From Streptomyces spirodelae (GTDB taxonomy: Bacteria > Actinomycetota > Actinomycetes > Streptomycetales > Streptomycetaceae), in NCBI RefSeq assembly GCF_017676385.1, contig NZ_JAFFZN010000001.1, positions 186,001 to 250,000 on the forward strand: a stretch of DNA of 64,000 bases, read 5' to 3'. A program made the translations under genes and the position numbers. Shown here piece after piece: positions 45,154 through 53,600 of the stretch (position 1 is its first letter; every line of letters begins with the position of its first letter). The notes under the pieces are model-generated. The model did no database searches and was not told the origin of the DNA. It worked only from the letters and a program-made list of their open reading frames with translations.

Positions 45154-45212
45154 GCCGGGCCCGGGTGCGCGGGTGTCGAGTGCGAGGGTCTTCCGGTCCC
45201 CTCTCGCCCGAG

Positions 45213-45236
45213 TCGTTTCGGCGTGCGCCGAAACGA
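45213..45236. promoter_or_regulatory. 24-bp palindrome (11-bp arms) upstream of flavin reductase-like gene
   Basis: TCGTTTCGGCG-TG-CGCCGAAACGA. It lies 21 bp before the ATG and just upstream of a TTCTAG/TAGGCT -10-like stretch. The 2-nt centre is too tight for a good terminator hairpin and typical of an operator for a dimeric repressor. No regulator gene is adjacent, so the repressor would act in trans. Confidence 0.6.
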
Positions 45237-45257
45237 GCGGATTCTAGGCTGCCCGCC

Positions 45258-45965
45258 ATGAACCCAGCACCGCCCAGCCACCTGCCTGCGCGAACAGCCG
45301 TCGCCCACACCCATGTGGAGATCGAGCCCAGCATCCTGTACTTCGGTACGCCAGTGGTGCTTCTCTCGACGGAGAACGAGGACGGCTCGTTCAACCTCGC
45401 CCCGATATCCTCCGCGTGGGCTCTCGGGCAGACGGTCGTCCTCGGACTGGGCCGGGAGGGGCAGACCGCGTACAACCTCGGCACCCGGCCCGAGCTGGTG
45501 ATCAATCTGCCGGCCCCCGCCCAGTGGCCGGCGGTGGAGCGGCTGGCACCGCTGACCGGACGGCACCCGGTGCCCGCGACCAAGCCCGAGGGCTGCCGCT
45601 TCGAGCCGGACAAGTTCGCCGCGGCCGGGCTGACCGGCGAACCGTCTCAGCTGGTCCGGCCACCGCGCGTCGCGGAGTGCCCACTCCAGCTGGAGGCCCG
45701 CGCCGAGCGAGTGCGGCCGGACGTCGCCGGCGGATTCGTCATCGTCGAGGCCGTGGTGTGCAAGGTCCACGCCGACCCCGGCATTGTCGTTCCCGGCACC
45801 GACCATATCGACCCGGCCGCCTGGAGTCCCCTCGTCTACAACTTCCGCCACTATTTCGGACTCGGCCCGGAACTCGGCCACTCGTACCGCACCCGGACAC
45901 CTCGCAGCCGGGAAGGTTTCGCAGCAGAGCCGGCAGTCGGTGCTCTCGATCCCGGAAACCGATGA
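45258..45965 (+). CDS. Flavin reductase-like (FMN-binding split barrel) protein
   Basis: 235 residues. The flavin-binding region is TPVVLLSTENEDGSFNLAPI, then LGQTVVLGLGREGQTAYNLG, followed by LVINLPAPAQWPAVERLAPL. This is the flavin_reduct/DUF447 branch, which binds FMN and may reduce it with NAD(P)H. ATG 45258 has no Shine-Dalgarno and may be leaderless. The palindrome just upstream implies tight control. Confidence 0.83.
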   Translation: MNPAPPSHLPARTAVAHTHVEIEPSILYFGTPVVLLSTENEDGSFNLAPISSAWALGQTVVLGLGREGQTAYNLGTRPELVINLPAPAQWPAVERLAPLTGRHPVPATKPEGCRFEPDKFAAAGLTGEPSQLVRPPRVAECPLQLEARAERVRPDVAGGFVIVEAVVCKVHADPGIVVPGTDHIDPAAWSPLVYNFRHYFGLGPELGHSYRTRTPRSREGFAAEPAVGALDPGNR

Positions 45966-46097
45966 GGGCTGTGGGCGCGGCCCCGTCGCCGGGCTGTGCG
46001 ACGACGCCGGGCCCGGGCCTGCCGCCACCCGGCGGTCTTCGGCGGGACGTCACCGCTCCTCGTAGGATGCGGGCGGACCGACACGGCAAGACGGGGG

Positions 46098-46688
46098 GTG
46101 GCGGTGCTGCCGAAGGTGGTGCTGCGGCACCGGGCGAGGTGTGCGTTGTGGTCCCTGGCGTCGACGGGGATCGCGGTGACGGCGGGGGTCAGCGGCTGGG
46201 CCGAGCTGACCATGGACCGGCCGGGGCCCTGGAAACTGGCGGGCGACCTTGCGGTGTGGGTCGTCCTGTTGACGGTGTGCTGGCGCTTCACGGGGCGCCG
46301 GGTCGTACTGGGCCCGGAAGGCGTGGTGCTGGTCGGCGTTGTACGCGTACGCCGGGTGGAGTGGCCGCAGGTGGCGGAGGTGGAGCTGGCGCACCGCATG
46401 ACCGGCGCCGGGCCGCAGGGGCGCTGGCGGATCGCCCTGCTGCTCCACGACGGCACGCGCCGGTGGGCGCCGGGCTTCCTCACCGGCAGCATGTACCGGG
46501 GCGAGCCCGAGTTCGGCCCCGGTGACCGCAGCCGGTACGGCAGGGTGCACACCGACTCCGCGAACCCTCCCGACGACGCCCCGGCCGAAATGGTGCGGCT
46601 GCATCGGGAGTTGCGCGGATACTGGCTGTCAACCGGCTTCGGCAACGGCCCGGTCGAGGGGGCTGCGACGGCAGGGGACGGGCCTTGA
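46098..46688 (+). CDS. Membrane protein with PH-like domain
   Basis: 196 residues from GTG 46098, preceded by GGGGG. Two hydrophobic segments (LWSLASTGIAVTAGVSGWA, DLAVWVVLLTVCWRFTG) are followed by a bacterial PH-type beta domain: VVLGPEGVVLVGVVRVRRVE, then WPQVAEVELAH. Common in Streptomyces and of unknown function. Convergent with the DeoR gene. Confidence 0.75.
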   Translation: MAVLPKVVLRHRARCALWSLASTGIAVTAGVSGWAELTMDRPGPWKLAGDLAVWVVLLTVCWRFTGRRVVLGPEGVVLVGVVRVRRVEWPQVAEVELAHRMTGAGPQGRWRIALLLHDGTRRWAPGFLTGSMYRGEPEFGPGDRSRYGRVHTDSANPPDDAPAEMVRLHRELRGYWLSTGFGNGPVEGAATAGDGP

Positions 46689-46726
46689 ACGCGGCCCGGC
46701 TCCCCCTTGGCGCCCCCTCAGCCCCC

Positions 46727-47524
46727 TCAGCCCCGCACCAGCGTGACCCCGGCGGCCTCGCAGCGTTCGGCCAGCTCCGCAGGTGCGTCCCCGTCCGTCA
46801 CCAGGGTCCAGCCGTCGGACAGCCGGGCCCAGGCAGGCGCGTCATGGACCTCCAGTTTGGTCGCGTCCGCGAGCACCACGACGCGGTGGGCCCGCGCCGC
46901 GACCCGCTCCTTGACGGCCGTCTCCGCAAGGGTCGGCTCCCCCACGCCACGGCGCGGATCGACCGCGTCGGCTCCCAGGAAGGCCACCTCGAACGACAGC
47001 CGTTCCAGCGCGAGGTCGGCCAGCGGTCCGACGAGGCCGTGACTCAGTGGCCGGACACTGCCGCCCAGCATCACCACCTCGACGCCGGGCGCGTCAGCGA
47101 GAACCTGTGCGGTCTCCAGGCCGCGGGTGACCACCAGCGCCTGGTGGTCGCTCGGGTCGGACCACTCCTCGGCCAGACGCCGGGCCAGCGCGGCGCAGGT
47201 CGTCCCCGCGTCCACGAAGACCGCGCCGGTCGCGGGCACCAGCGGCCCGGCCGCGTCCGCGATCGCCGCCTTGGCGCGTAGCCGGAGTCGGGCGCTCTCG
47301 GCGACCGGACGCTCGTGGAAAGCCTCCGGTACGACCGCGCCGCCGTAGGTCCGGGCCACCTGCTGGTCCACGGTGAGCCGTCGCAGGTCGCGGCGGACGG
47401 TCGAGGCGGACACCTCCAGCGCGGCGGCGAGGTCTTCCACGTGCGTGGTTCCCTCGCGCAGCAGTTCCAGCAGCGCCTTGTGCCGGGCGCGGGTGCCGCT
47501 GCGCGCGGCGGACGGCTCAGCCAT
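46727..47524 (-). CDS. DeoR/GlpR-family sugar-metabolism repressor
   Basis: 265 residues. The N-terminal HTH is LLREGTTHVEDLAAALEVS then ASTVRRDLRRLTVDQQVART, followed by YGGAVVPEAF. The DeoRC sensor domain has GAVFVDAGTTCAALARRL and ALVVTRGLETAQVLADA. The domain binds phosphorylated sugars, releasing DNA. Its start overlaps the end of the PdxA2-like gene by 8 nt, so it is the last gene of the gntP-kinase-pdxA2-deoR unit and probably its repressor, with an acid-sugar phosphate or DHAP-like inducer. Confidence 0.9.
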   Translation of the reverse strand: MAEPSAARSGTRARHKALLELLREGTTHVEDLAAALEVSASTVRRDLRRLTVDQQVARTYGGAVVPEAFHERPVAESARLRLRAKAAIADAAGPLVPATGAVFVDAGTTCAALARRLAEEWSDPSDHQALVVTRGLETAQVLADAPGVEVVMLGGSVRPLSHGLVGPLADLALERLSFEVAFLGADAVDPRRGVGEPTLAETAVKERVAARAHRVVVLADATKLEVHDAPAWARLSDGWTLVTDGDAPAELAERCEAAGVTLVRG

Positions 47525-48554
47525 AGGTGGCTCGGATGGCCGGGGCGTACGGGCTGTAGTCCACCGCGGCGCGGTAGGCGGAGAGCATGGTGGCGTGGTC
47601 GGCCCGTCCCGAACCCGCGATGTCGAAGGCGGTGCCGTGGTCGACGGAGGTCCGCAGGATCGGCAGCCCCACGGTGACGGAGATGGTGCCGTCGAAGTCG
47701 TAGGTCTTGGCCGGGATATGACCCTGGTCGTGGAAGTGGGAGAGCACTCCGTCGTAGCGGCCGGTGAGGCCCTGGTGGAAGACGGAGTCGGCGGGTACCG
47801 GACCTGTCACGTCCAGTCCGTCGGCGCGGGCGGCCTCGCAGGCGGGTGCGATGTGCTCGATCTCCTCGTCGCCGAAGGCACCGTTCTCACCACCGTGCGG
47901 GTTGACGGCGGCCACGGCGAGGCGGGGCCGGTCGGTGCCGAAGACCCGCAGCGCCGTCAGAGCCTCGTCGATGGAGTTGCGTACCCGCTCCGCGGTCAGT
48001 TGGTCGAGGGCCTTGCGCAGCGCCACGTGCCGGGTGGTGAAGAAGATACGCAGATGGTGCCCGGCGACTGCCGTGTTGCGGACGACGAACATGGTGTCCT
48101 GGCGGGTGACGCCGGTCAGCTCGCCCAGCATCTCGGTGTGCCCGAGGTGCTTCGACCCTGCTTCCCAGATCGCCTCCTTGTTGATCGGCCCGGTGACGAC
48201 ACCGGCGACCTCACCCGCCATGGCCGCACGGGTGGCGGTCTCGATCGCGGTGACGGCGGCACGTCCCGCACGGCCGTCGACGGTTCCCCAGGCCGGCAGG
48301 TCGGTGCCGAGCACTCCGGTGTCGAGTACGTCGATGACGCCGGGCCCGGCGGGCTCGACCGAGAAGTCGGTGACCTCCCGGACCTCGGCGTCCACACCGG
48401 CGGCGCGCGCGCCACGACGGAGCGCCTCCGTGTCGCCCACGGCCACCCCGTGGTGGCCGTCCTCTCCTGCGACGGCCGCGAGGGTGCGGGCGGTGATCTC
48501 CGGTCCGATACCGACGGGGTCGCCGAGGGTCACGGCGAGGACGGGACGGGCCAC
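47517..48554 (-). CDS. pdxA2: PdxA2-type 4-phosphate acid-sugar dehydrogenase (PdxA family)
   Basis: 345 residues: VLAVTLGDPVGIGPEITART at the N-terminus, metal ligands in SKHLGHTEMLGEL and SHFHDQGHIPAK, and the end GLPILRTSVDHGTAFDIAGS. PdxA proper makes a pyridoxine precursor. Paired with a DUF1537 kinase and a GntP permease it fits the PdxA2 role: NAD-dependent oxidation and decarboxylation of D-threonate or D-erythronate 4-phosphate to dihydroxyacetone phosphate. GGAGGA precedes the GTG. Assignment rests on context. Confidence 0.87.
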   Translation of the reverse strand: MARPVLAVTLGDPVGIGPEITARTLAAVAGEDGHHGVAVGDTEALRRGARAAGVDAEVREVTDFSVEPAGPGVIDVLDTGVLGTDLPAWGTVDGRAGRAAVTAIETATRAAMAGEVAGVVTGPINKEAIWEAGSKHLGHTEMLGELTGVTRQDTMFVVRNTAVAGHHLRIFFTTRHVALRKALDQLTAERVRNSIDEALTALRVFGTDRPRLAVAAVNPHGGENGAFGDEEIEHIAPACEAARADGLDVTGPVPADSVFHQGLTGRYDGVLSHFHDQGHIPAKTYDFDGTISVTVGLPILRTSVDHGTAFDIAGSGRADHATMLSAYRAAVDYSPYAPAIRATYG

Positions 48555-48649
48555 TGGTTTCCTCCAGGTGTCTGGCTGGTCACGGGTGCTGTGGTGGGCT
48601 GTCTGTCTGTCAGGGTCTTGTCGCGGACTGCTCAGGAGCTCTGCGGCTT

Positions 48650-48697
48650 CGGCGCTCCGGTACTCCGCGGCTCCGGTGTTCCGCGGCTCCGGTGTTC
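48650..48697. repeat. Tandem 16-bp repeats between kinase and pdxA2-type genes
   Basis: Two perfect copies of CGCGGCTCCGGTGTTC (48666-48681 and 48682-48697), preceded by a degenerate third (48650-48665). They lie in the 154-bp gap of the operon, downstream of the kinase stop. The gap is otherwise featureless; the repeats could affect RNA stability or processing. Confidence 0.7.
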
Positions 48698-48708
48698 GAG
48701 TGCTCGGC

Positions 48709-50121
48709 TCACGGCGGAGGCGGCGGGTCCGTCGCGTCGGCGGCGGCCGGCACCTGACGGCGGGCCGCCGCAGCCGCCCGGCGCAGGTATGTGACGCAGT
48801 GGGACGTCGTACCGGCGTCGCCGACGAGCCCGCCCTTGGTCACAACCGGCAGCCCGGCCCACGGCCCGCCGACGAATGTACCGGCCACCGCCAGCGGAAC
48901 CAGCTCTTCCGCGACGTCCAGGCCGTGCGTCCGCAACTCGGCGAAGAGCGCAGCCGAGACGTCACCGCCGGTGGAGAAGAGCCCCTCCACTCCCGGCACG
49001 TCGTGGCGTTCCAGTGCCCGGCGCACGGCCCGGGCCAGGGCTCCGGGAAGCCGTTCGGCGTCCTCGGCACCGCAGTCCGCGGCGATGTCCGCCTCGTCCA
49101 GCACCGTCGCGAGCAGCACCACCTCCGCGGGACCGGCTGTGGCGAGTGCCTGGCCGAGGGCCTCGGCCGTGGCGGTCACGTCGGGCACGCTCGACTCCCG
49201 CTCGAGGCACGGGCGTACGACGACGACCGGGTGCTCGGCGCGCAGCCGGGAGAGCTGAGTGCGGGTGAGACGGGTGGTCGAGCCGGAGACGGCGAGGACC
49301 GGGGCGCCACCGGTGCTGCCGGTCAGGCCCATCGCGGTGGCCAGCGCGAGCGAGGAGGGCCCGGGGTCGATGCCCACCCATACCACCTCGCCGGCCCCCA
49401 CCGGGGCCGCGCGCACGGCGGCGTCCGCGACCCTGTCCAGGTGGGAGGTGGTCAGAGCGTCGGCAACCAGGACGTCCACACCGTCCGCCAGCCGCTTCTC
49501 GACCAGCGCACGGAGGGCAGGCTCCGAACCGGTGACCGCTGACAGCGGCAGTTGGGCGACCTGCAGGCCGGGGGCCTGCAGATGCAGGAGATCCGCCACC
49601 TGTGAGGTGGGCAACGGAGAGCGCGGGTCCCGCGCCACCTCGGTGTCCTCCAGCCGTGCGCCGTCCCACAGTTGGGTGCCCTGCACCGTCTGCCGGCCCG
49701 CCTCGGGGTGGGCGGGCGCGCACAGGGCGACGGCGCGGCGGCCGGTCTGCTCGCCCACGGCCCGCAGCGCTGCCTGCGTGGAGGCTCCGAGGTTGCCGCG
49801 CAGGGTGGAGTCGACGCGGTGGGAGACCAGCGCGGCACCGCCCGTTTGCCGGATGACCGCCCGGACCCGCTCGGCGGCCTCCTCAGGCGGGCAGTGTCGG
49901 CTGTCGGTACTGACCACCACCGCATCGAAGCGGGCGCCGAACCTGGCCGCCGTGGCCGGGTCCTGGTGCGCGCCGACAGTCACCGCGCGCATGCCCGTAC
50001 GGGCGAACCCGGCCGCGGTCGCGTTGGCGCCGGTGAGGTCGTCGGCGACGATCAGCACGGCGGGTCCGACGACGGGGGCCCTGCCGCGGACGGCCTCGGG
50101 GGTGTTGGCTCGGGCGCTCAC
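48709..50121 (-). CDS. DUF1537 four-carbon acid sugar kinase
   Basis: 470 residues. The N-terminal substrate domain has VLIVADDLTGANATAAGFA and SHRVDSTLRGNLGAS. The C-terminal nucleotide-binding domain has LFSTGGDVSAALFAEL and VTKGGLVGDAGTTSHC. The family (DtnK, DenK, OtnK and relatives) phosphorylates D-threonate, D-erythronate or the 2-oxo-tetronates at O4. The neighbouring PdxA2-type gene favours D-threonate or D-erythronate. The GTG overlaps the permease stop by 4 nt, indicating translational coupling. Confidence 0.88.
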   Translation of the reverse strand: MSARANTPEAVRGRAPVVGPAVLIVADDLTGANATAAGFARTGMRAVTVGAHQDPATAARFGARFDAVVVSTDSRHCPPEEAAERVRAVIRQTGGAALVSHRVDSTLRGNLGASTQAALRAVGEQTGRRAVALCAPAHPEAGRQTVQGTQLWDGARLEDTEVARDPRSPLPTSQVADLLHLQAPGLQVAQLPLSAVTGSEPALRALVEKRLADGVDVLVADALTTSHLDRVADAAVRAAPVGAGEVVWVGIDPGPSSLALATAMGLTGSTGGAPVLAVSGSTTRLTRTQLSRLRAEHPVVVVRPCLERESSVPDVTATAEALGQALATAGPAEVVLLATVLDEADIAADCGAEDAERLPGALARAVRRALERHDVPGVEGLFSTGGDVSAALFAELRTHGLDVAEELVPLAVAGTFVGGPWAGLPVVTKGGLVGDAGTTSHCVTYLRRAAAAARRQVPAAADATDPPPPP

Positions 50122-51629
50122 AGCACCACGCCCGCGAGCAAGAGCAGCGGCAGCGAGCCGAGCCAGACGGCGGTGGTGATGCCGGACCAGCCGCGCAGCG
50201 CGGCCGTGCCGTCGAGGCCGGCGAAGCGGGTGACGACCCAGAAATAGGAGTCGTTGAAGTAGCTGAAGACCATCGACCCGGCACAGCAGCCGAGCGCGGC
50301 GAGCAACGGGGAGATGCCGAGCCCGTGGACCAGCGGCGCCGAAACGGACGCGGCGGTGATCATCGCGACGGTGCCGGAGCCCTGCGCGATCCGCACCAGG
50401 CTGGCGATCAGGAACGGCACCAGCACTCCGGGCAGGCTCCAGGAGGCGATGGTCTTCGCCATCTCGTCGCCGACTCCGGTGGCGCGCAGCACCTCACCGA
50501 GCGCACCGCCGGCGCCGGTGATCAGGATGATCAGCCCGGCGGACGCGGCGGCCTGGGCCAGCCAGCCGCCGACCTGACTGCGGGGCGTCCAACGCGGCAG
50601 CAGGCCGTACACGGCCAGAACCAGGCCGACCAGCAGCGCCACGACGGGGTTGCCGACGAAGGCCAGGGCCGCGGGTATCGGCGAGGGGTCGTAGCCCTCG
50701 CCGTCGAGCGTGCCCTGGGCGTTCTGATCGATGGCGGTGGCCACGGTGTTGGCGATGATGAGTACGAGGGGAACCAGCAACGGGAGCAGGGCCCGCAGCG
50801 CGCCCACGCGGTGCGGCTTCGCGCCGTCCGGCGGGGTGCCCAGCTCGCGGGCCGGGTCGTCCTCCGGCTCGTCCGCTGCCGTTGCACCGGCAGCACCTTC
50901 AGCCACGCCGCCACCGGCTGTCGTCCCATCGGCAGTCGGCCCCGCGAGCGCCGCGCCCGGTCCCGCGGCCACGGCGCGGCCGTAGACGGCCTCGCGCACC
51001 TCCGGCAGCAGCGAGTCCTCCAGCCGGGGACCGATCCAGCGCGCGTACAGCACCACAACGGGCAGCAGGAGAACCGCGAAGGCGAGCCCGGACAGCACCA
51101 GCCCGCCGAGGTCGGCGCCCAGGATGCCCGCGACGCCCAGCGGGCCCGGCGTCGGCGGGACGAGATGGTGGGTCAGCGTCATGCCACAGCCGAGGGCAAG
51201 GGCGAGCGTGACGTAACCGGCGCGCTTACGGCGTGCGATGGACCGGGCGAGCGGGTTCATGATGACGTACCCGGAGTCGCAGAAGACCGGGATGGACACC
51301 AGTGCGCCGGTCGCGCCCATCGCCCAGGGCTCACGGCCGATACCGAGGGCCCGTACGAAGGCCCGGGCCAGAGCGTCGGCGGCTCCGGAGACCTCCAGGA
51401 TCTTCCCGAGTCCGACGCCGAGTCCGATGACGATGCCGATGGAGCCCAGGGTGTTCCCGAAGCCTTTGGTGATCGAATCGATCACCTTCGACGCGGGGGC
51501 TCCGGCGACGAATCCCGTCACCAGCGCCGCGACAAGCAGGGCGAAGAAGGCGTCGAGCCTGGTCCGCAGCACGATGACGACGATCGTGGCGATCCCCAGG
51601 ACGAGCGCCGCCAAGAGCTGAAGATCCAC
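50118..51629 (-). CDS. GntP-family acid-sugar permease
   Basis: 503 residues with about 12-14 membrane segments. Family marks are GVGLGKILEVSGAADALARA, ALVSIPVFCDSGYVIMNPLA, the loop LTHHLVPPTPGPLG, and the C-terminal GSMVFSYFNDSYFWVVTRF. A hydrophilic insert of about 70 residues, Ala/Gly/Asp-rich (near residues 215-285), splits the two halves. GTG 51629 is chosen because GGAGGGG lies 6 nt upstream. It imports a gluconate-like acid, here probably a tetronate, and is the first gene of the operon. Confidence 0.9.
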   Translation of the reverse strand: MDLQLLAALVLGIATIVVIVLRTRLDAFFALLVAALVTGFVAGAPASKVIDSITKGFGNTLGSIGIVIGLGVGLGKILEVSGAADALARAFVRALGIGREPWAMGATGALVSIPVFCDSGYVIMNPLARSIARRKRAGYVTLALALGCGMTLTHHLVPPTPGPLGVAGILGADLGGLVLSGLAFAVLLLPVVVLYARWIGPRLEDSLLPEVREAVYGRAVAAGPGAALAGPTADGTTAGGGVAEGAAGATAADEPEDDPARELGTPPDGAKPHRVGALRALLPLLVPLVLIIANTVATAIDQNAQGTLDGEGYDPSPIPAALAFVGNPVVALLVGLVLAVYGLLPRWTPRSQVGGWLAQAAASAGLIILITGAGGALGEVLRATGVGDEMAKTIASWSLPGVLVPFLIASLVRIAQGSGTVAMITAASVSAPLVHGLGISPLLAALGCCAGSMVFSYFNDSYFWVVTRFAGLDGTAALRGWSGITTAVWLGSLPLLLLAGVVL

Positions 51630-51721
51630 GCTGATCCCCTCCGACGACTGCTGCGCGAGAACGGGCCCATGCGAGCGATGACGGCCCTCGCGATGAACGA
51701 TTGCCGCATCATGCACGCCAC

Positions 51722-51773
51722 AACCTGACCGAAACAAGCAGTTGGAGTCAAGAAATTGCGCGGACTGATCAGT
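51722..51773 (-). promoter_or_regulatory. Candidate promoter and palindrome upstream of the GntP operon
   Basis: On the minus strand TTGACT (51751-51746) is followed after 18 bp by CAGGTT (51727-51722), a weak -10. A perfect ACTGATCAGT palindrome (51764-51773) lies just upstream of the -35. The leader of about 90 nt contains two TCATCGC copies 15 bp apart that could be DeoR contacts. Tentative. Confidence 0.4.
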
Positions 51774-51868
51774 TTCATCGACGGGGGCGCCCGGCAGCGG
51801 TTCAGCCCCGCTACGCGAACGTCCGGCTGGAGTACCGTCACGACGATCCGCCGACCATGGGATGGCCG

Positions 51869-52288
51869 TTATGCCCCCGCTGTGGCGTCATAGGGTTGGA
51901 AGGCCGCCCGTATGGTGTCGGGCATCGGCTTCTTCGTACCGGTCCCGCTGTCGGTGAAGACGTGCCGCACTTCGCCCTCGGCCATGAGCCGTTCACCCAC
52001 CTTGAACCTCGGGGCCACGATCATGCTCGTCGTTCCGAGACGGGTGAGGGGCATCTCGATGTCGAGCAGCTCGTCGAAGCGCGCTCCCTGGCGGTAGACG
52101 ATCCGTGCTTCCGCCACGACCAGTTCGGTGCCGCCTTCGACCAGGGACGCGTAGCCGCCCGCGACTTCCCGCCACAGCTCTGTCAACGCCACGTCGTAGT
52201 AGAAGAGATAGTGGCCGTTGAACACCACACCCTGCTGGTCACACTCGCTGTAGCGCACCCGCAGTCGGTGCGTGAAGAGTCGCGTCAT
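51869..52288 (-). CDS. Hot-dog-fold acyl-CoA thioesterase (4HBT family)
   Basis: 139 residues: VRYSECDQQGVVFNGHYLFY, with the conserved E-x-D-x-x-G-x-v-y/f-n-x-x-Y-l active-site helix and Asp as catalytic residue, then LVVAEARIVYRQGARFDELL. Hydrolyses acyl-CoA thioesters, probably of short or aromatic acyl groups. ATG 52288 is preferred over 52300: TATGAT (52301-52296) lies 7 nt upstream, as expected for a leaderless transcript, and there is no Shine-Dalgarno. Confidence 0.85.
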   Translation of the reverse strand: MTRLFTHRLRVRYSECDQQGVVFNGHYLFYYDVALTELWREVAGGYASLVEGGTELVVAEARIVYRQGARFDELLDIEMPLTRLGTTSMIVAPRFKVGERLMAEGEVRHVFTDSGTGTKKPMPDTIRAAFQPYDATAGA

Positions 52289-52309
52289 GAGCGGGATCAT
52301 AGGCGCGTG

Positions 52310-52449
52310 CAGGCGGCTTCCTCCCGGGAGACGCCGTAGGGGGTCTGGACGGCCTACAGGCGCAGGACTTCGCCTGCCCGGATCTCGCCCGGGGCCATCG
52401 ACTCACCGATCCGGTCGACGACCTGGCCGTGCAGCCCCGGCAGTTCCAC
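52310..52449 (-). pseudogene. GntR/FadR-type regulator, N-terminal remnant
   Basis: GTG 52449, with GGGGAGAG upstream, opens VELPGLHGQVVDRIGESM then APGEIRAGEVLRL. This is the start of a FadR-subfamily winged HTH. The frame then hits TAG (52356-52354) but continues AVQTPYGVSREEA, where an intact protein would read a recognition helix of the type YGVSRTVVREA. The gene therefore has a nonsense mutation, a deletion in the recognition helix and no effector domain. It lies 43 bp downstream of the KDPG-type aldolase on the same strand and was probably the regulator of the sugar-acid genes. Confidence 0.6.
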
Positions 52450-52492
52450 GCTTGCTCTCTCCCCGCCTCGGCCCGGTGCTCTGACCCAGCGG

Positions 52493-53119
52493 TCAGCGTG
52501 CGTCGGCGAGGCGCTTGAGCAGGGCGGTGATCCGCTCACCTGCCTCCGTGGCGCCGCCCGAGGTCAGCGCCGATCCCATGCCGCAGGCCACAGCCCCGGC
52601 CGCGATCCACTCCGGTGCATTGTCGAGTGTCACACCTCCGGTGGGTATCAGGGGCGCCTGTGGAAGGGCGGCGCACACATCGCCCAGCCAGGACGGGGAG
52701 AGGGCGGAGGCGGGGAACAGCTTGAGTGCGTCGGCGCCGTGCTCCAGGGCGCGGACCATCTCCGTCGGTGTCGCGACACCCGGGAAGACGGGGACACCGT
52801 GGCGGTGCCCGGTGTGGATCACCTCCGGATCGAGGTCGGGCGAGACGAGGAAGCGCGCGCCCGCCGCCACCGCCGCGCGGGCCGCGGCCCCGTCGAGGAC
52901 CGTGCCTGCGCCGATGAGAGCGCCGGGCCGGGACTCCGCCAAGCGCTCGACAGCGGTCAGGGCGCGGGGGGTGGTCAGGGCCACCTCGACGGCGTGGAGG
53001 CCGGCGTCGAGTACGGCTTCGCCCGCGCTCACGGCGTCTTCAGGGGTGGAGCTGCGGACGATGCCGAACGCGCGCTGAGCGGTGACGGCCTGGACGGTTT
53101 CCCATCGGTACGGGGACAT
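52493..53119 (-). CDS. KDPG/KHG-type 2-keto acid aldolase
   Basis: 208 residues of the Eda class I aldolase family. The general base is Glu45 in AVEVALTTPRAL, the Schiff-base lysine is Lys133 in DALKLFPASAL, and the phosphate/carboxylate loop is LIPTGGVTLDNAPEWIAAG. It cleaves 2-keto-3-deoxy-6-phosphogluconate or the galactonate or 4-hydroxy-2-oxoglutarate equivalents to pyruvate plus an aldehyde. AGGAG precedes the ATG. It fits a sugar-acid region with glucarate dehydratase 3 kb away, but it is in a separate unit. Confidence 0.9.
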   Translation of the reverse strand: MSPYRWETVQAVTAQRAFGIVRSSTPEDAVSAGEAVLDAGLHAVEVALTTPRALTAVERLAESRPGALIGAGTVLDGAAARAAVAAGARFLVSPDLDPEVIHTGHRHGVPVFPGVATPTEMVRALEHGADALKLFPASALSPSWLGDVCAALPQAPLIPTGGVTLDNAPEWIAAGAVACGMGSALTSGGATEAGERITALLKRLADAR

Positions 53120-53187
53120 GGGGGGCTCCTGCGAGGGGTGGGACGGGGATGACGGGAGGGCGGGGAGGGACGGGACGGGGGAAGTGG

Positions 53188-53442
53188 ATGGTAAGGGACA
53201 GCAGGTGGACCCACGGCGTTGGTGGAGCCGCCGGGGAGCGTCGTGCCGTCACCGCGATCCCGTACATCTTCGTCGCGGCCGGGCCGTACGTGGTGCCCAG
53301 GCTCGCCGACCGCAGCGGCTCCCGCTACCCGTGGATCGCCGGCATGGCGGTGGCGGTCGTCGTCACCTTCGGCATCAAACATCTGATCGAACGCGGACCG
53401 GTGGTCGGGCCCGCACCTGCCGCGCCGGACGCGGTGCGCTGA
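53188..53442 (+). CDS. Small hypothetical membrane-associated protein
   Basis: 84 residues from ATG 53188, though coding character is convincing only from ITAI-like AIPYIFVAAGPYVVPRLADR onward. One clear membrane helix, YPWIAGMAVAVVVTFGIKHL, is followed by a Pro/Ala tail. I do not recognise a family. It could be the end of a larger lost gene, since no strong ribosome site is present. Divergent from the aldolase gene. Confidence 0.45.
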   Translation: MVRDSRWTHGVGGAAGERRAVTAIPYIFVAAGPYVVPRLADRSGSRYPWIAGMAVAVVVTFGIKHLIERGPVVGPAPAAPDAVR

Positions 53443-53492
53443 GCAGGCCGCTCGATCCGAGATGCGCCACGCGGAACAGGGAAATAAGCTGT

Positions 53493-53511
53493 TATCAGCC
53501 AGGGGCTGATA
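53493..53511. promoter_or_regulatory. Inverted repeat TATCAGCC-AGG-GGCTGATA
   Basis: Perfect 8-bp arms about 90 bp upstream of the 42-codon gene. The 3-nt centre and symmetry suit an operator; as RNA it would also form a short stem after the preceding small membrane-protein gene. Confidence 0.5.
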
Positions 53512-53600
53512 CTGCCCCGGCGATCACTCCTGCCCTGCTCGGCCGATAGTCGGACGGAGACCAGAGGCAACGATTTCTGCGTCACCGAGGAGGAAGCCGT

